From Citreicella sp. C3M06 (lineage in GTDB: Bacteria; Pseudomonadota; Alphaproteobacteria; Rhodobacterales; Rhodobacteraceae), in contig NZ_JAHKQA010000064.1 of assembly GCF_018860705.1 (NCBI RefSeq), forward strand, positions 1 through 59,462: 59,462 nucleotides of DNA, in the 5' to 3' direction. Shown piece after piece: positions 19,340-27,365 of this stretch. Both the position numbers and the translations under genes were made by a program. Below the pieces are notes generated by a model. The model made no database searches and was not told the origin of the DNA. It worked only from the letters and a program-made list of their open reading frames with translations. The stretch's first letter is position 1; every line of letters starts with the position of its first letter.

Positions 19340-19883
19340 CGTTCGGGGTCATGGCGGTGGCCGAGGCCACCCGGTTGGTCATGTTGAAAAAGCCCGTGAC
19401 ATTGGCGATATCCCAGATGTCACGGTCCCTGAAACCGGCGTCGCGCAGCGCCTCTCGGTCGTATTCGGCGATTTCGGCGCTGGCCTTGGTCATCTTTTCG
19501 ACAAAGCTCAGCATGGCGCGCTGACGATAGGGCAGATCAGCGACGCGCCAGTTCATCACCAGCATCTCGCCCAGCTTGGGATCGCCCGACAGCGCGCGCA
19601 CCGCCGCCCCATGGGCGGTCAGGCAGTAAAAGCACTTGTTGATCGATGACACCACGACGGCGATCATCTCGCGTTCCAGCTTGGTCAGGCCCGAGTCGGC
19701 CAGCATCAGCTCGTTGTAGAGCGCGGTGAAGCTGTCGAGCTTGGCGATGTCAAAGGCATGCGCCTTGAGCACGTTTGGCACCATGCCAAGTTTTTCTTCG
19801 CAGATGTCGAAATATTTCTGCGTCTTCTCGGGCAGCGGATCGACCATCGGCAGGTCGAGAGCGGTCGGCAGGTCCTTCGTCAT
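19314..19883 (-). CDS. AhpD-like peroxidase-related protein (carboxymuconolactone decarboxylase fold)
   Basis: A 189-residue protein of the uncharacterised peroxidase-related group. The active motif KCFYCLTAHG (CxxC plus His two turns on) is the AhpD pattern. The N-terminal part (PEKTQKYFDICEEKLGMVPNVLKAH) is typical of this subgroup. It likely has thiol peroxidase or reductase activity, not proven. Its start overlaps the stop of the GNAT gene by four bases and its end overlaps the start of the OmpA gene. Confidence 0.87.
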   Translation of the reverse strand: MTKDLPTALDLPMVDPLPEKTQKYFDICEEKLGMVPNVLKAHAFDIAKLDSFTALYNELMLADSGLTKLEREMIAVVVSSINKCFYCLTAHGAAVRALSGDPKLGEMLVMNWRVADLPYRQRAMLSFVEKMTKASAEIAEYDREALRDAGFRDRDIWDIANVTGFFNMTNRVASATAMTPNDAYHAQAR

Positions 19884-20611
19884 GTCGCGGCCTCTGTCTT
19901 GATGCGGTAATGGTACTGTCCCACGCATTCGAAGCCGAGGGAAGCATAGAGCCCGTTGGCCGCAGCGTTGTCTTGCAGGCACAGCACCGCCATCCACTGC
20001 GCGCCGTTGTCCTGCGCCCAGATCGCCGCGCGGCGCATCATCCACTTGCCCAGCCCCTTGCCACGATAGGCGGGTCGGATCTCCAGCGCATGGACCATGG
20101 CAATATCCTCGTGGATGCCGCAGAATCCGGTTCCCGCAGGCTTGTCGTCGAGCCGTCCGAGAATGCCGGTCTTGGGGCCCTTGACCCGGTGCATCACCCG
20201 CAGCCGCGCCGGGCCGATGCCCGCTTCGGCCCAAAGCTCGCGCATGATCGCCAGCGGCTCCCAGACGGCAAAGGTCATCACGCGCGGCATGTCCTCGGGA
20301 ATCAGCGCGGCCACCGGCAGCACCCACAGGTTCACCGGGTCGATCAGATCGTAGCCGGCTGCGTCGAGGGCATCGTCAAGGCGCCGCTCGCCTGCGCGCA
20401 GCATGAACAGCGCGTCCTGCCCCAGCAGGCGCATGGCGGTTTCGGCGGCGGCAAGATCGTCCGGGGTCCACGCGCCGGTTGCGGTGGCGCAGGACACCCG
20501 CTTGCCGCCGCCATCGCCCTCGCGCAATGTCCACGGCCCGGCGGTGACAGCGCGCGCGCAGGGCCATGTGCCGTCGATGGCCTCGTAAAGCCGGGGCAGC
20601 GCCGGGGTCAT
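19880..20611 (-). CDS. GNAT-family N-acetyltransferase
   Basis: A 243-residue GNAT protein. The C-terminal half has the acetyl-CoA-binding motif A (ALEIRPAYRGKGLGKWMMRRA, about 171-191, with the RGKGLG pyrophosphate loop) and motif B (NGLYASLGFE). The N-terminal half (1-110) is probably a decayed GNAT repeat. The substrate is unknown. It overlaps its neighbours by four bases on each side (cinA-like upstream, AhpD-like downstream), so the products are made in fixed proportion. Confidence 0.88.
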   Translation of the reverse strand: MTPALPRLYEAIDGTWPCARAVTAGPWTLREGDGGGKRVSCATATGAWTPDDLAAAETAMRLLGQDALFMLRAGERRLDDALDAAGYDLIDPVNLWVLPVAALIPEDMPRVMTFAVWEPLAIMRELWAEAGIGPARLRVMHRVKGPKTGILGRLDDKPAGTGFCGIHEDIAMVHALEIRPAYRGKGLGKWMMRRAAIWAQDNGAQWMAVLCLQDNAAANGLYASLGFECVGQYHYRIKTEAAT

Positions 20612-21330
20612 GCGGGGAACAGTTCCGCCAGCCGCATCATCGCCGCGTCGACCCGCGCGCCATCCTGTCCGCGGATCACGATGTTGGCGCCGTAGATGCC
20701 ATCCTTCTGAAACGGGTAGGAGCCGATGGACAGGTCGGCATATTCCACCGCCAGCTTGCCGAGCGGGCCGGCGATCTCGCCTTCGCCGCGCTGGATGCGC
20801 AGGGTCTGCGACAGCAGCGGAGCGCCGCCCGTCAGCGTCGGCAAGACGCTGGCCAGCATCGCCTCGAACACGGCGGGCACCCCGGCCATCACATGCACAT
20901 TGGCAATGATGAAGCCGGGCGCGACCGAGACCGGGTTGTCGATCAGCTTTGCCCCGTCGGGGATGCGTGCCATGCGCTGGCGGGCCTCGTTGAACTCGCT
21001 GCCTTGCCGGTCGTAATGGGCATGCAGCAGCTGATAGGCATCTTCGCGCACGCCGATGGGCGTGCCAAAGGCGGCGGCGACGCAATCGGCGGTGATGTCA
21101 TCATGGGTCGGCCCGATCCCACCCGAGGTGAAGACGCTGCCATAGGCCGCGCTCAGCGCCTTGACGGTGCTGGTGATAGCTTCGGGGTCGTCGGCGATGA
21201 ACCGGACCTCGCGCAGGTCGACGCCGATCTTGGTCAGCTCCTGCGCAAGGTAGTGCATGTTGGAATCGCGGGTGCGGCCTGACAGGATCTCGTCTCCGAT
21301 GACGATCATGGCGGCGGTGGGGTTGGTCAT
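20608..21330 (-). CDS. CinA-like molybdopterin-binding (MoaB/Mog-fold) protein
   Basis: A 240-residue protein with the MoaB/Mog fold of the CinA N-terminal domain: GDEILSGRTRDSN (about 12-24), FTSGGIGPTHDDIT, and PGF/VMAGVP segments. It lacks the C-terminal nicotinamide-nucleotide amidase of full CinA, so it resembles the stand-alone COG1058 group; some members have ADP-ribose pyrophosphatase activity. AAGGAGG precedes the ATG. It is the first gene of the minus-strand operon and is divergent from sfsA with a 48-base shared gap. Confidence 0.9.
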   Translation of the reverse strand: MTNPTAAMIVIGDEILSGRTRDSNMHYLAQELTKIGVDLREVRFIADDPEAITSTVKALSAAYGSVFTSGGIGPTHDDITADCVAAAFGTPIGVREDAYQLLHAHYDRQGSEFNEARQRMARIPDGAKLIDNPVSVAPGFIIANVHVMAGVPAVFEAMLASVLPTLTGGAPLLSQTLRIQRGEGEIAGPLGKLAVEYADLSIGSYPFQKDGIYGANIVIRGQDGARVDAAMMRLAELFPA

Positions 21331-21378
21331 GGCGCTGCCCTCCTTGGCGCTTGTTCTGCAATGGTATAGGCCCACGCC

Positions 21379-22080
21379 ATGCGCTTTCAAACCCCGCTCG
21401 TGCCCGCCACCCTGATCCGCCGCTACAAGCGCTTCCTCGCGGATGCGCGGCTCGACGACGGGCGCGAGATTACCGCTCATGTCGCCAACCCCGGCGCGAT
21501 GACCGGGATGAAAGAGATCGGCACGCGGATCTGGCTTGAACCCAATGACGATCCCAAGCGCAAACTGAAATATACATGGCGGCTGGCCGAGGTGGGCGGG
21601 GCCTTCATCGGCGTTGATACCAGCGTGCCGAACCGGATGCTGCGGGCAGCGCTGGAACGCGGTGTGCCGGGGTTGGAGGGCTATGCGACGGTGCGCCCCG
21701 AGGTCCGCTACGGCGAGAACAGCCGCATCGATTTCCTGCTCGAGGGCGGTGGTGTCCCCGCTTGGGTCGAGGTGAAATCGGTCACGCTCAGCCGAACGCA
21801 CGGCCTTGCGGAATTCCCCGACACGGTGACGGCGCGCGGCGCAAAGCATCTGGCCGAGCTGGCGATCCGCGCTGAGGCGGGCGAGCGGGCGGTGATGCTG
21901 TATCTCGTGCAGCGCACCGATTGCACAGCGGTGAGCCTCGCTGCGGACATCGACCCGGCCTATGCGCGCGCCTGGGCGCAAGCCACGGCAAGAGGCGTCG
22001 AAACCCTCGCCTTTGGCTGCGACATTACGCCCAAGTCCGTGTCCCTTGGCGCGCCGCTGCCCTTCCACCCCTGCGATTGA
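21379..22080 (+). CDS. sfsA: SfsA family protein (sugar fermentation stimulation, DNA-binding)
   Basis: A 233-residue protein with the SfsA pattern: RRYKRFLADARLDDG near the N-terminus, HVANPGAMTGM, SRIDFLLEGG, VEVKSVTL (nuclease-like PD-D/ExK core) and FPDTVTARGAKHL. In E. coli SfsA binds DNA with Nlp and affects maltose genes; the role here is unproven. The shared gap to the cinA-like gene must hold divergent promoters. map follows 74 bases on. Confidence 0.92.
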   Translation: MRFQTPLVPATLIRRYKRFLADARLDDGREITAHVANPGAMTGMKEIGTRIWLEPNDDPKRKLKYTWRLAEVGGAFIGVDTSVPNRMLRAALERGVPGLEGYATVRPEVRYGENSRIDFLLEGGGVPAWVEVKSVTLSRTHGLAEFPDTVTARGAKHLAELAIRAEAGERAVMLYLVQRTDCTAVSLAADIDPAYARAWAQATARGVETLAFGCDITPKSVSLGAPLPFHPCD

Positions 22081-22154
22081 TGCACATTCTATGCAGGCAA
22101 GGGGCGTCAGAGGCGGCTCTCCACTGGCATCTTCCACCCTTTACGTCTAAATAG

Positions 22155-23039
22155 ATGACCAACACGCAGACGGAGCGCGCAGCCTTGAGACATGACACTG
22201 GCCGCCTCACACGGGACGGTATTCGCATTCACGAAGCAAATGATTTCGCCGGCATGGCGAAGGCAGGAGCTGTCGCGGCCAAGATCCTCGACGATCTTGT
22301 GCCGCACGTCTTTCCCGGCCAGACAACCGGCGGGCTCGAGGCGATCATCCGCGAACTGGTCGCTGCCAGCGGATCGACGTCGGCCACCATCGGCTACAAG
22401 GGCTATCAGCACGCCAGCTGCATTTCGGTGAATCACGTGGTGTGCCACGGGATTCCCGGCAGCAAGATCCCCAAGTGGAAAAATGACACCCATTCGCGCA
22501 CCGATGATGCACTGTATGACGGCGATATCCTGAATATCGATGTTACGGTGATCGTCGATGGCTGGTTCGGCGATACCTCGCGGATGTATGTCGCAGGAGA
22601 GGCGAAGCCCTTTGCCGCGCGGTTGATCCAGGTGACCCATGACGCGCTGATGATCGGCATCGACACGGTCAAACCGGGCAAGACCTTCGGCGATATCGGC
22701 CACGCCATCCAGAGCTTTGTCGAGGGCCATCGCATGTCGGTGGTGCGGGATTTCTGCGGCCATGGCCTTGGGCGGGTGTTCCACGCCGCGCCCAATGTGC
22801 TGCATTATGGCCGCCCCGGAACCGGGCCGGTGCTCGAGGAGGGCATGTTCTTCACCATCGAGCCGATGGTGAACCTCGGCCGTCCCGAAACCAAGGTGCT
22901 CAAGGACGAGTGGACGGCGATCACCCGCGACAAGCACCTGTCGGCACAGTTCGAGCATTCGGTCGGTGTGACCTCTGACGGGGCCGAGATCTTTACGCCG
23001 TCTCCGGGTGGGCTGTTCTATACCCCAGCTTCTGCTTAG
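22155..23039 (+). CDS. map: Type I methionine aminopeptidase
   Basis: A 294-residue enzyme that removes N-terminal methionine from new proteins. The metal ligands are visible: D in LNIDVTV, D in WFGDTSR, H in CGHGLGR, E in FTIEPMV and E in QFEHSVGV. An N-terminal extension of about 20 residues precedes the pita-bread fold. No clear Shine-Dalgarno box is seen before the ATG at 22155. A palindromic repeat follows the stop at once. Confidence 0.96.
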   Translation: MTNTQTERAALRHDTGRLTRDGIRIHEANDFAGMAKAGAVAAKILDDLVPHVFPGQTTGGLEAIIRELVAASGSTSATIGYKGYQHASCISVNHVVCHGIPGSKIPKWKNDTHSRTDDALYDGDILNIDVTVIVDGWFGDTSRMYVAGEAKPFAARLIQVTHDALMIGIDTVKPGKTFGDIGHAIQSFVEGHRMSVVRDFCGHGLGRVFHAAPNVLHYGRPGTGPVLEEGMFFTIEPMVNLGRPETKVLKDEWTAITRDKHLSAQFEHSVGVTSDGAEIFTPSPGGLFYTPASA

Positions 23040-23043
23040 GCTC

Positions 23044-23163
23044 AGAGAGCAGAGGGGGGCCAGCCCCCCGCCTGCGGCTCCCCCCGGAGTTTATTCAGCA
23101 AGATGAAGATGGGCGCGGCGCCTTGTCTTCATCTTGCCGAATAAACTCCCGCCGGAGGCTGGC
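23044..23163 (+). repeat. GC-rich palindromic element, copy 2, with long cruciform
   Basis: The 5' part (AGAGGGGGGCCAGCCCCCCG, then a small hairpin and C-run) matches the copies at 10217 and 49598. Here it is extended into a large nested inverted repeat. Arm 23087-23109 (GAGTTTATTCAGCAAGATGA plus AGA) is complementary, with a single mismatch, to 23126-23148. Outer GGCCAGCC / GGCTGGCC may pair as well. This folds into a 23-bp stem with a 16-base loop containing GGGCGCG, directly downstream of map, and could terminate transcription in either direction. Confidence 0.85.
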
Positions 23164-23189
23164 CGACCATTGCGGACAGGCGCTGGGAT

Positions 23190-23586
23190 TTGGGTTATTG
23201 CACCGTGTCCAGAGTGAAGGGGCGGAGCAGTAGCTGCGGCTCTGGCGTGTGGCATGGGCAGCGCCGGAAATCGGAAAGTGGTGGCCAGACACCGCCAGGT
23301 GGCCGGTCGCAGCCATGTCGAGCAGGTGTCGGCGGCTCGTCACGGTTCGGGCAACGTAGATGTCGAGACCTTTGTATCGGTCCGGGTGGGCAAAGTTAAT
23401 GAGGTCGTGATTCATCGCGGCGCCGGTGATGAGGCGCTGTTTAGCGTCTGAGTCAATCACAAGGCTCGTGTGGTCGGGGGCGGGTGCCGGAGGCAAACGC
23501 GACGCAATCTGCAGCGGTTGTGTTCCGGTGCTGGCGACGAATGGCGGCATCTCTGGAGCGACGCTCGCTGTGAATTCGTCCTGCAT
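23190..23586 (-). pseudogene. Degenerate MBL-fold metallohydrolase fragment
   Basis: On the minus strand an open frame has the C-terminal half of a metallo-beta-lactamase-fold hydrolase. PAPDHTSLVID corresponds to the GHTPGHTSF region with residues lost. It is followed by NHDLINFAHPDRYKGLD, RRHLLDMAATGHLAVSGHHFP and SAPSLW. The N-terminal metal-binding motif HxHxDH is absent and the GHT histidine region is damaged, so it cannot be active. The surrounding 23160-23788 has visibly lower GC than its neighbours. I take it as a relic of a transferred or decayed gene. Confidence 0.6.
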
Positions 23587-23788
23587 CCAGCAATCTGATT
23601 GAAGCCAGATGTCGTATCTGACAGGATTGCCTCGTCTAAATCGTTGTGGATGCTCCAGATGTGGACGGGCCGGGAGTGGGTGATGCTGTCAGGTGGGTTT
23701 CGGGACGGTGATGCTGCCCTCTCATGTCGCTGAACGAACGGATACATGCGAAATTGTTCTCGACATGCACCGCGCCCGGCGAGTCTTC
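23587..23788. other. Low-GC non-coding stretch upstream of the pseudogene
   Basis: About 200 bases with no gene. GC at 23581-23640 is about 47 percent, far below the neighbouring genes. The pseudogene frame stays open upstream of its first Met for about 22 codons (QRFRRGNPVRYDIWLQ), which I could not match to a family. It ends at the rsmD stop codon. Confidence 0.5.
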
Positions 23789-24346
23789 TCATCGGGTGCG
23801 CAGCACCGTGACATGGGTGTCGCCATAGCGCCGGGTGTCCAGCAGCTCGAAGCCTTCGGGGGCGTGTTGAGGTGCGTTTTCTTCCCAGATCACCAGCGTT
23901 TCGGGGGCGAGCCAGCCGCCGGTGCGGGCTGCGTCTAGGGCTTTGGCCCCCAGCGCCTTGCCGTAGGGAGGGTCGAGAAACACCAGCGTTGCGGCAGTGT
24001 CTGTCGGTGGGAGGCGTGTCGCATCGCGGGGGATCACGCTCGTCTGCCGGTCGCAGCCAAGCAGCCGGATGTTCTCGCGCAGGATGCTCAGCGACTTGCG
24101 CCCGTCGTCGACAAAGGTGCAGGATACCGCTCCGCGCGACAAAGCCTCGAGCCCCAGCGCGCCGGTGCCCGCGAAAAGGTCGAGCACCACGGCATCCTCG
24201 AAAGGATCGCCAAAGCGGCCCCCGGCGAGCATGTTGAACAGGCTTTCGCGGGTGCGGTCGGTGGTCGGGCGCAGATGCGCTTTTGGGTCACCCTTACCGA
24301 CGGATGTCAGGGCGCGGCCGCGCCAGTCTCCGGCGATGATCCTCAC
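23789..24346 (-). CDS. rsmD: 16S rRNA (guanine(966)-N2)-methyltransferase RsmD
   Basis: A 185-residue SAM-dependent enzyme that methylates G966 of 16S rRNA. Visible motifs are MRIIAGDWRGR at the N-terminus, LRPTTDRTRESLFNML, the SAM loop LDLFAGTGALGLEALSRGA, and the catalytic DPPYG. It is translationally coupled to the upstream flavoprotein gene by a four-base overlap. Confidence 0.95.
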   Translation of the reverse strand: MRIIAGDWRGRALTSVGKGDPKAHLRPTTDRTRESLFNMLAGGRFGDPFEDAVVLDLFAGTGALGLEALSRGAVSCTFVDDGRKSLSILRENIRLLGCDRQTSVIPRDATRLPPTDTAATLVFLDPPYGKALGAKALDAARTGGWLAPETLVIWEENAPQHAPEGFELLDTRRYGDTHVTVLRTR

Positions 24347-25545
24347 TTGAGCAGCGTCTTGAGGTCGGTGGCCGGGTCTGCCACGGCGTCCGGGTCAGGG
24401 GATTTTCCCGCTTCGATCAAACGCTTGCCCACCATGTAGGCGCGCGGGTCGTTCATCGCGTCCAGCGCCAGCAACGTTGCGCCCGCGTAGTACCAGTGCG
24501 AGCAGGTGCCCTCGCCCTTGCGCACGACCACGCGATCGTAGCCGTGGTTCAGCCCGGCGATCTGCAGCTTGACGTCGTATTGATCCGACCAGAACCACGG
24601 CTTTGCCTCATACGCCCGTCCGGCCCCAAGGATGTTGTCCGCCACCAGTTCCGCCTGATCGATGGCATTGCCGACGCTTTCCAGCCGGATCTGTGCGCCC
24701 TTGTGCGGGAAAGAGGCGCAATCGCCCGCTGCCCAGACATTCGGAGCCGATGTGCGGCCGGTGGCATCGGTGCGGATGCCGTTTTCGATGGCGATGCCTG
24801 CCGCTTCGGCCAGTTCCACCTCGGGCACGATGCCGACGCCGGCGATGACGAAATCGACGGGCAGCTTGGTGCCATCGGTCAGTTCTGCCGCCTCGACCCG
24901 GCCCGCGCCAGTCAGGGCGCCAAGGCCGACGCCTTCGCGGATGTCGACCCCATGCGCGCTGTGCAGGGCGCGGAAGAAATCCGCCGTTTCGGGAGCGGCG
25001 ACGCGCTGCAGGATGCGCTCTGCCATTTCGACCAGCGTCACCTTGAGCCCGAGCTTTGACGCCACCGCTGCCGCCTCCAGCCCGATATAGCCGCCGCCGA
25101 CGATCAGCACCCGCGCGCCCTTGGTGAACCGGGGCGCCATTGCATCTACATCGGCCAGCGTGCGCACGACGCAGACGCCATCCAGCGTGCCGCCGATGGC
25201 CGCGGGCAGGCGGCGGGGCTCAGACCCGGTGCAGAACACCAGATCGTCCCAGCCGATCATCTCGCCATTGGCGATCAGCGTGCGGGCCGACAGGTCGATG
25301 GCGGTGACCGGCGTGCCCAGCATCAGCTCGATCCCTTGCGCTTCGTAGAAATCGCGCGGGCGCAGGTAGAGCCGCTCTTGGTCCATTTCGCCCAGCAGAT
25401 AGGCCTTGGACAGGGGCGGGCGCTGGTAGGGGGGCACGGCTTCGGCGCCAATCACGGTGATTTCGCCGTCGTGCCCCTCTGCGCGCAGGCGCGCCACCAG
25501 TGAGGCCGCTGCCTGGCCCGCTCCGATCACAACAACCTTGCCCAT
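24343..25545 (-). CDS. FAD-dependent ferredoxin/rubredoxin reductase-like oxidoreductase
   Basis: A 400-residue two-dinucleotide-fold flavoprotein. The FAD motif VVIGAGQAAASLVARLR is at the N-terminus, PPYQRPPLSKAYL follows, the NAD motif VLIVGGGYIGLEAAAVA is near 150, and the second FAD motif VWAAGDCASF lies near 270. The C-terminal domain with WFWSDQYDVKLQIAG is typical of ferredoxin reductases of oxygenase systems and of the AIF group. The electron acceptor is unknown, as no ferredoxin or oxygenase is adjacent. The start at 25545 has AGAGG about 8 bases upstream. It is divergent from a peroxiredoxin gene. Confidence 0.9.
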   Translation of the reverse strand: MGKVVVIGAGQAAASLVARLRAEGHDGEITVIGAEAVPPYQRPPLSKAYLLGEMDQERLYLRPRDFYEAQGIELMLGTPVTAIDLSARTLIANGEMIGWDDLVFCTGSEPRRLPAAIGGTLDGVCVVRTLADVDAMAPRFTKGARVLIVGGGYIGLEAAAVASKLGLKVTLVEMAERILQRVAAPETADFFRALHSAHGVDIREGVGLGALTGAGRVEAAELTDGTKLPVDFVIAGVGIVPEVELAEAAGIAIENGIRTDATGRTSAPNVWAAGDCASFPHKGAQIRLESVGNAIDQAELVADNILGAGRAYEAKPWFWSDQYDVKLQIAGLNHGYDRVVVRKGEGTCSHWYYAGATLLALDAMNDPRAYMVGKRLIEAGKSPDPDAVADPATDLKTLLK

Positions 25546-25634
25546 CCGTTCGCCTCTTCGAAAATTCGTTTGTATGTCCGGGCGGAGCCTATAACCGTGG
25601 GCGTCGGAAACGCAACGCACAGGAGACGATGCAC

Positions 25635-26123
25635 ATGGCAATCACCAAGGGAGATACGCTTCCGGGGGCAACCCTCGTGAAGATGGGCGACGACGGGCCG
25701 CAGCAGGTCAAACTGGATGACGTGACCAAGGGGCGCAAGGTGGTGATCTTTGCCGTGCCCGGGGCCTATACCCCGACCTGCTCGGCGGCACATGTGCCCA
25801 GCTTTATCCGGGTCAAGGACCAGCTGGCCGAAAAAGGCGTGGACGAGATCGTCTGCCTGTCGGTGAACGATCCCTTCGTGCTGAAGGCATGGGGCGAATC
25901 GACCGGGGCAACTGAGGCGGGGATCACCATGCTCGGCGATCCCGAAAGCAGCTTCACCAAGGCGATCGGCATGGATTTCACCGCGCCGCCCGCTGGCTTG
26001 ATCACCCGGTCCAAGCGCTATGCGATGCTGGTCGAGGACGGCACCGTGACGATCCTGCACGCCGAAAACAGCCCCGGCGAATGCGACATCTCGGCCGGGG
26101 AAAGCCTGCTCGCCGCGATGTGA
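25635..26123 (+). CDS. Peroxiredoxin (AHP1/PRX5 type)
   Basis: A 162-residue thiol peroxidase of the Prx5 group. The peroxidatic cysteine C49 is in PGAYTPTCSAAHVPSF. The rest shows the family pattern VNDPFVLKAWGE and RSKRYAMLVEDG. No C-terminal glutaredoxin domain is fused. The MAITKG start at 25635 is preferred: AGGAG lies 9 bases upstream, while an ATG two codons earlier is too close. The 89-base gap to the divergent flavoprotein gene must hold both promoters. Confidence 0.93.
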   Translation: MAITKGDTLPGATLVKMGDDGPQQVKLDDVTKGRKVVIFAVPGAYTPTCSAAHVPSFIRVKDQLAEKGVDEIVCLSVNDPFVLKAWGESTGATEAGITMLGDPESSFTKAIGMDFTAPPAGLITRSKRYAMLVEDGTVTILHAENSPGECDISAGESLLAAM

Positions 26124-26130
26124 TGACAAA

Positions 26131-26160
26131 GCCGGTCGCGCGGGCAGTCGCGCGACCGGC
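26131..26160 (+). terminator. Hairpin after the peroxiredoxin gene
   Basis: A perfect 12-bp stem GCCGGTCGCGCG / CGCGCGACCGGC with a six-base loop, 7 bases after the stop. It lacks a T-run, so its strength as an intrinsic terminator is uncertain. The rest of the gap to 26346 shows no gene. Confidence 0.6.
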
Positions 26161-26346
26161 CCGCATGGATCAGCCCTTGCGGCGACGACTGACAGAACCG
26201 GCAGCATTGCCCCTGCGGGCAGGGGAGCGGCGGGTAGGCGTTCACGCCAACTTCATCGACATGGTGGGCGGTGATCAGCCCATGTTCGGCAATGCTCGTG
26301 TCGCTGAATGGTGAGTTAAAGGGCGGGGCGGTGCGAACCTTGGCGA

Positions 26347-26757
26347 TCAGATGTCATCGTCACTGGTTGTGCCGCCGGGTTCGGTCGGTGCCGCGCGACC
26401 GCAATAGGCGCGGCTCGACAGTTGCACCGAATTGCCCGACGGATCCTTTGTATTGGCGAAGCTGTAGCCATCGGCGTCGTGGATCGCGCCGAATTCCAGC
26501 CCGCGCGCCTTGGCCGCATCGCAGGCGGCGCTCACGTCGGGCACGTCGAACACCAGTTTGATCAAAGACTGACCGGCCCTTTGCCCCTTCGACGCCGGGT
26601 GCAGCAGGATCGCAGCCCCCTGTCCCGGCGGGCGCAATTCGACGATGCGATCGCCGGGAAGCCGCACCGCCTCATAGCCGAAATGAGCGCTATAGAACGC
26701 CACCATCGCGTCGGTCTTTCTGGTGTAGATCACCAGACGGCCAAGCTGCGGTGTCAT
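26347..26757 (-). CDS. VOC-superfamily (glyoxalase/bleomycin-resistance fold) protein
   Basis: A 136-residue single VOC domain: GRLVIYTRKTDAMVAFYSAHFGY, VELRPPGQGAAILLHP, LVFDVPDVSAACDAAKARG and the C-terminal FANTKDPSGNSVQL with a metal-binding-type strand. The substrate is unknown. The C-terminal tail is acidic (TTSDDDI). It is the third gene of the mlaA-mlaC operon and overlaps mlaC by four bases. Confidence 0.85.
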   Translation of the reverse strand: MTPQLGRLVIYTRKTDAMVAFYSAHFGYEAVRLPGDRIVELRPPGQGAAILLHPASKGQRAGQSLIKLVFDVPDVSAACDAAKARGLEFGAIHDADGYSFANTKDPSGNSVQLSSRAYCGRAAPTEPGGTTSDDDI

Positions 26758-27365
26758 CCGGCGCGCTGCAGATCCGCGATCATCGCATCGATGTCGCCGC
26801 CGCGGCGGTCGAGCATCGAGCCGATCTCGGTGCGTTCGGTCAGCAGCATGTTGACGCCTTCGACATACAGGTTGAAGAATTTGCCCGATTTTTCGCCGAT
26901 GAAGAAGGTCACGTCAAAGGGCGACTGGCCGCGCAGATAGGCCAAGGTCGACACCTGATAGGCGTTCTTGACCGACTTGGTGCCCTGCACGTCGATGCGC
27001 CCGCCGATGAATTTGCGGAACTGCTTGCCATACTTGCGCGAGATGTAGCTCGAGAAGGCCTCGGTAAAGGCTTTCTTCTGGGCAGGGCTGGCCCTGCGTG
27101 CCTCGACGCCCATGGCGTAGGCGGCGATATAGGGCATGTCGCCGTAGCTGCGGAAGATCTGCTCGAACTGCGCGATCAGCTTCGCCTCGCTCGCGCCAGA
27201 GCCGATTGCCGTGTTGATGTCACCGACCAGCCGGTCCACCAGCGCTTCGGCCTGTGCGGCGCTGGCGGCGCGAGCCGGGGCACCGATCAGCGTAAGGGCA
27301 ACGGCCGAAACCGCACCGGTGATCATCGCCCGCCGTGTCATGGTGCTGCCTGAAAATGCGCGCAT
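26754..27365 (-). CDS. mlaC: Phospholipid-binding periplasmic protein MlaC
   Basis: A 203-residue protein of the MlaC/Ttg2 family that carries phospholipids between the outer-membrane MlaA and the inner-membrane MlaFEDB complex. An export signal (RRAMITGAVSAVALTLIGAPARA, with a twin-arginine-like start) is followed by a region with FSSYISRKYGKQF and DVTFFIGEKSGKFFNLYVEGVN, matching the hydrophobic-pocket fold. The ATG overlaps the mlaA stop by one base (TGATG), supporting the 27365 start. The ABC part (mlaFED) is not in the window. Confidence 0.9.
   Translation of the reverse strand: MRAFSGSTMTRRAMITGAVSAVALTLIGAPARAASAAQAEALVDRLVGDINTAIGSGASEAKLIAQFEQIFRSYGDMPYIAAYAMGVEARRASPAQKKAFTEAFSSYISRKYGKQFRKFIGGRIDVQGTKSVKNAYQVSTLAYLRGQSPFDVTFFIGEKSGKFFNLYVEGVNMLLTERTEIGSMLDRRGGDIDAMIADLQRAG

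Noticed and set aside
23457..23792. A 111-codon minus-strand frame in the low-GC gap upstream of the pseudogene
   Set aside because: No domain pattern; it overlaps the better-supported MBL fragment in another frame.
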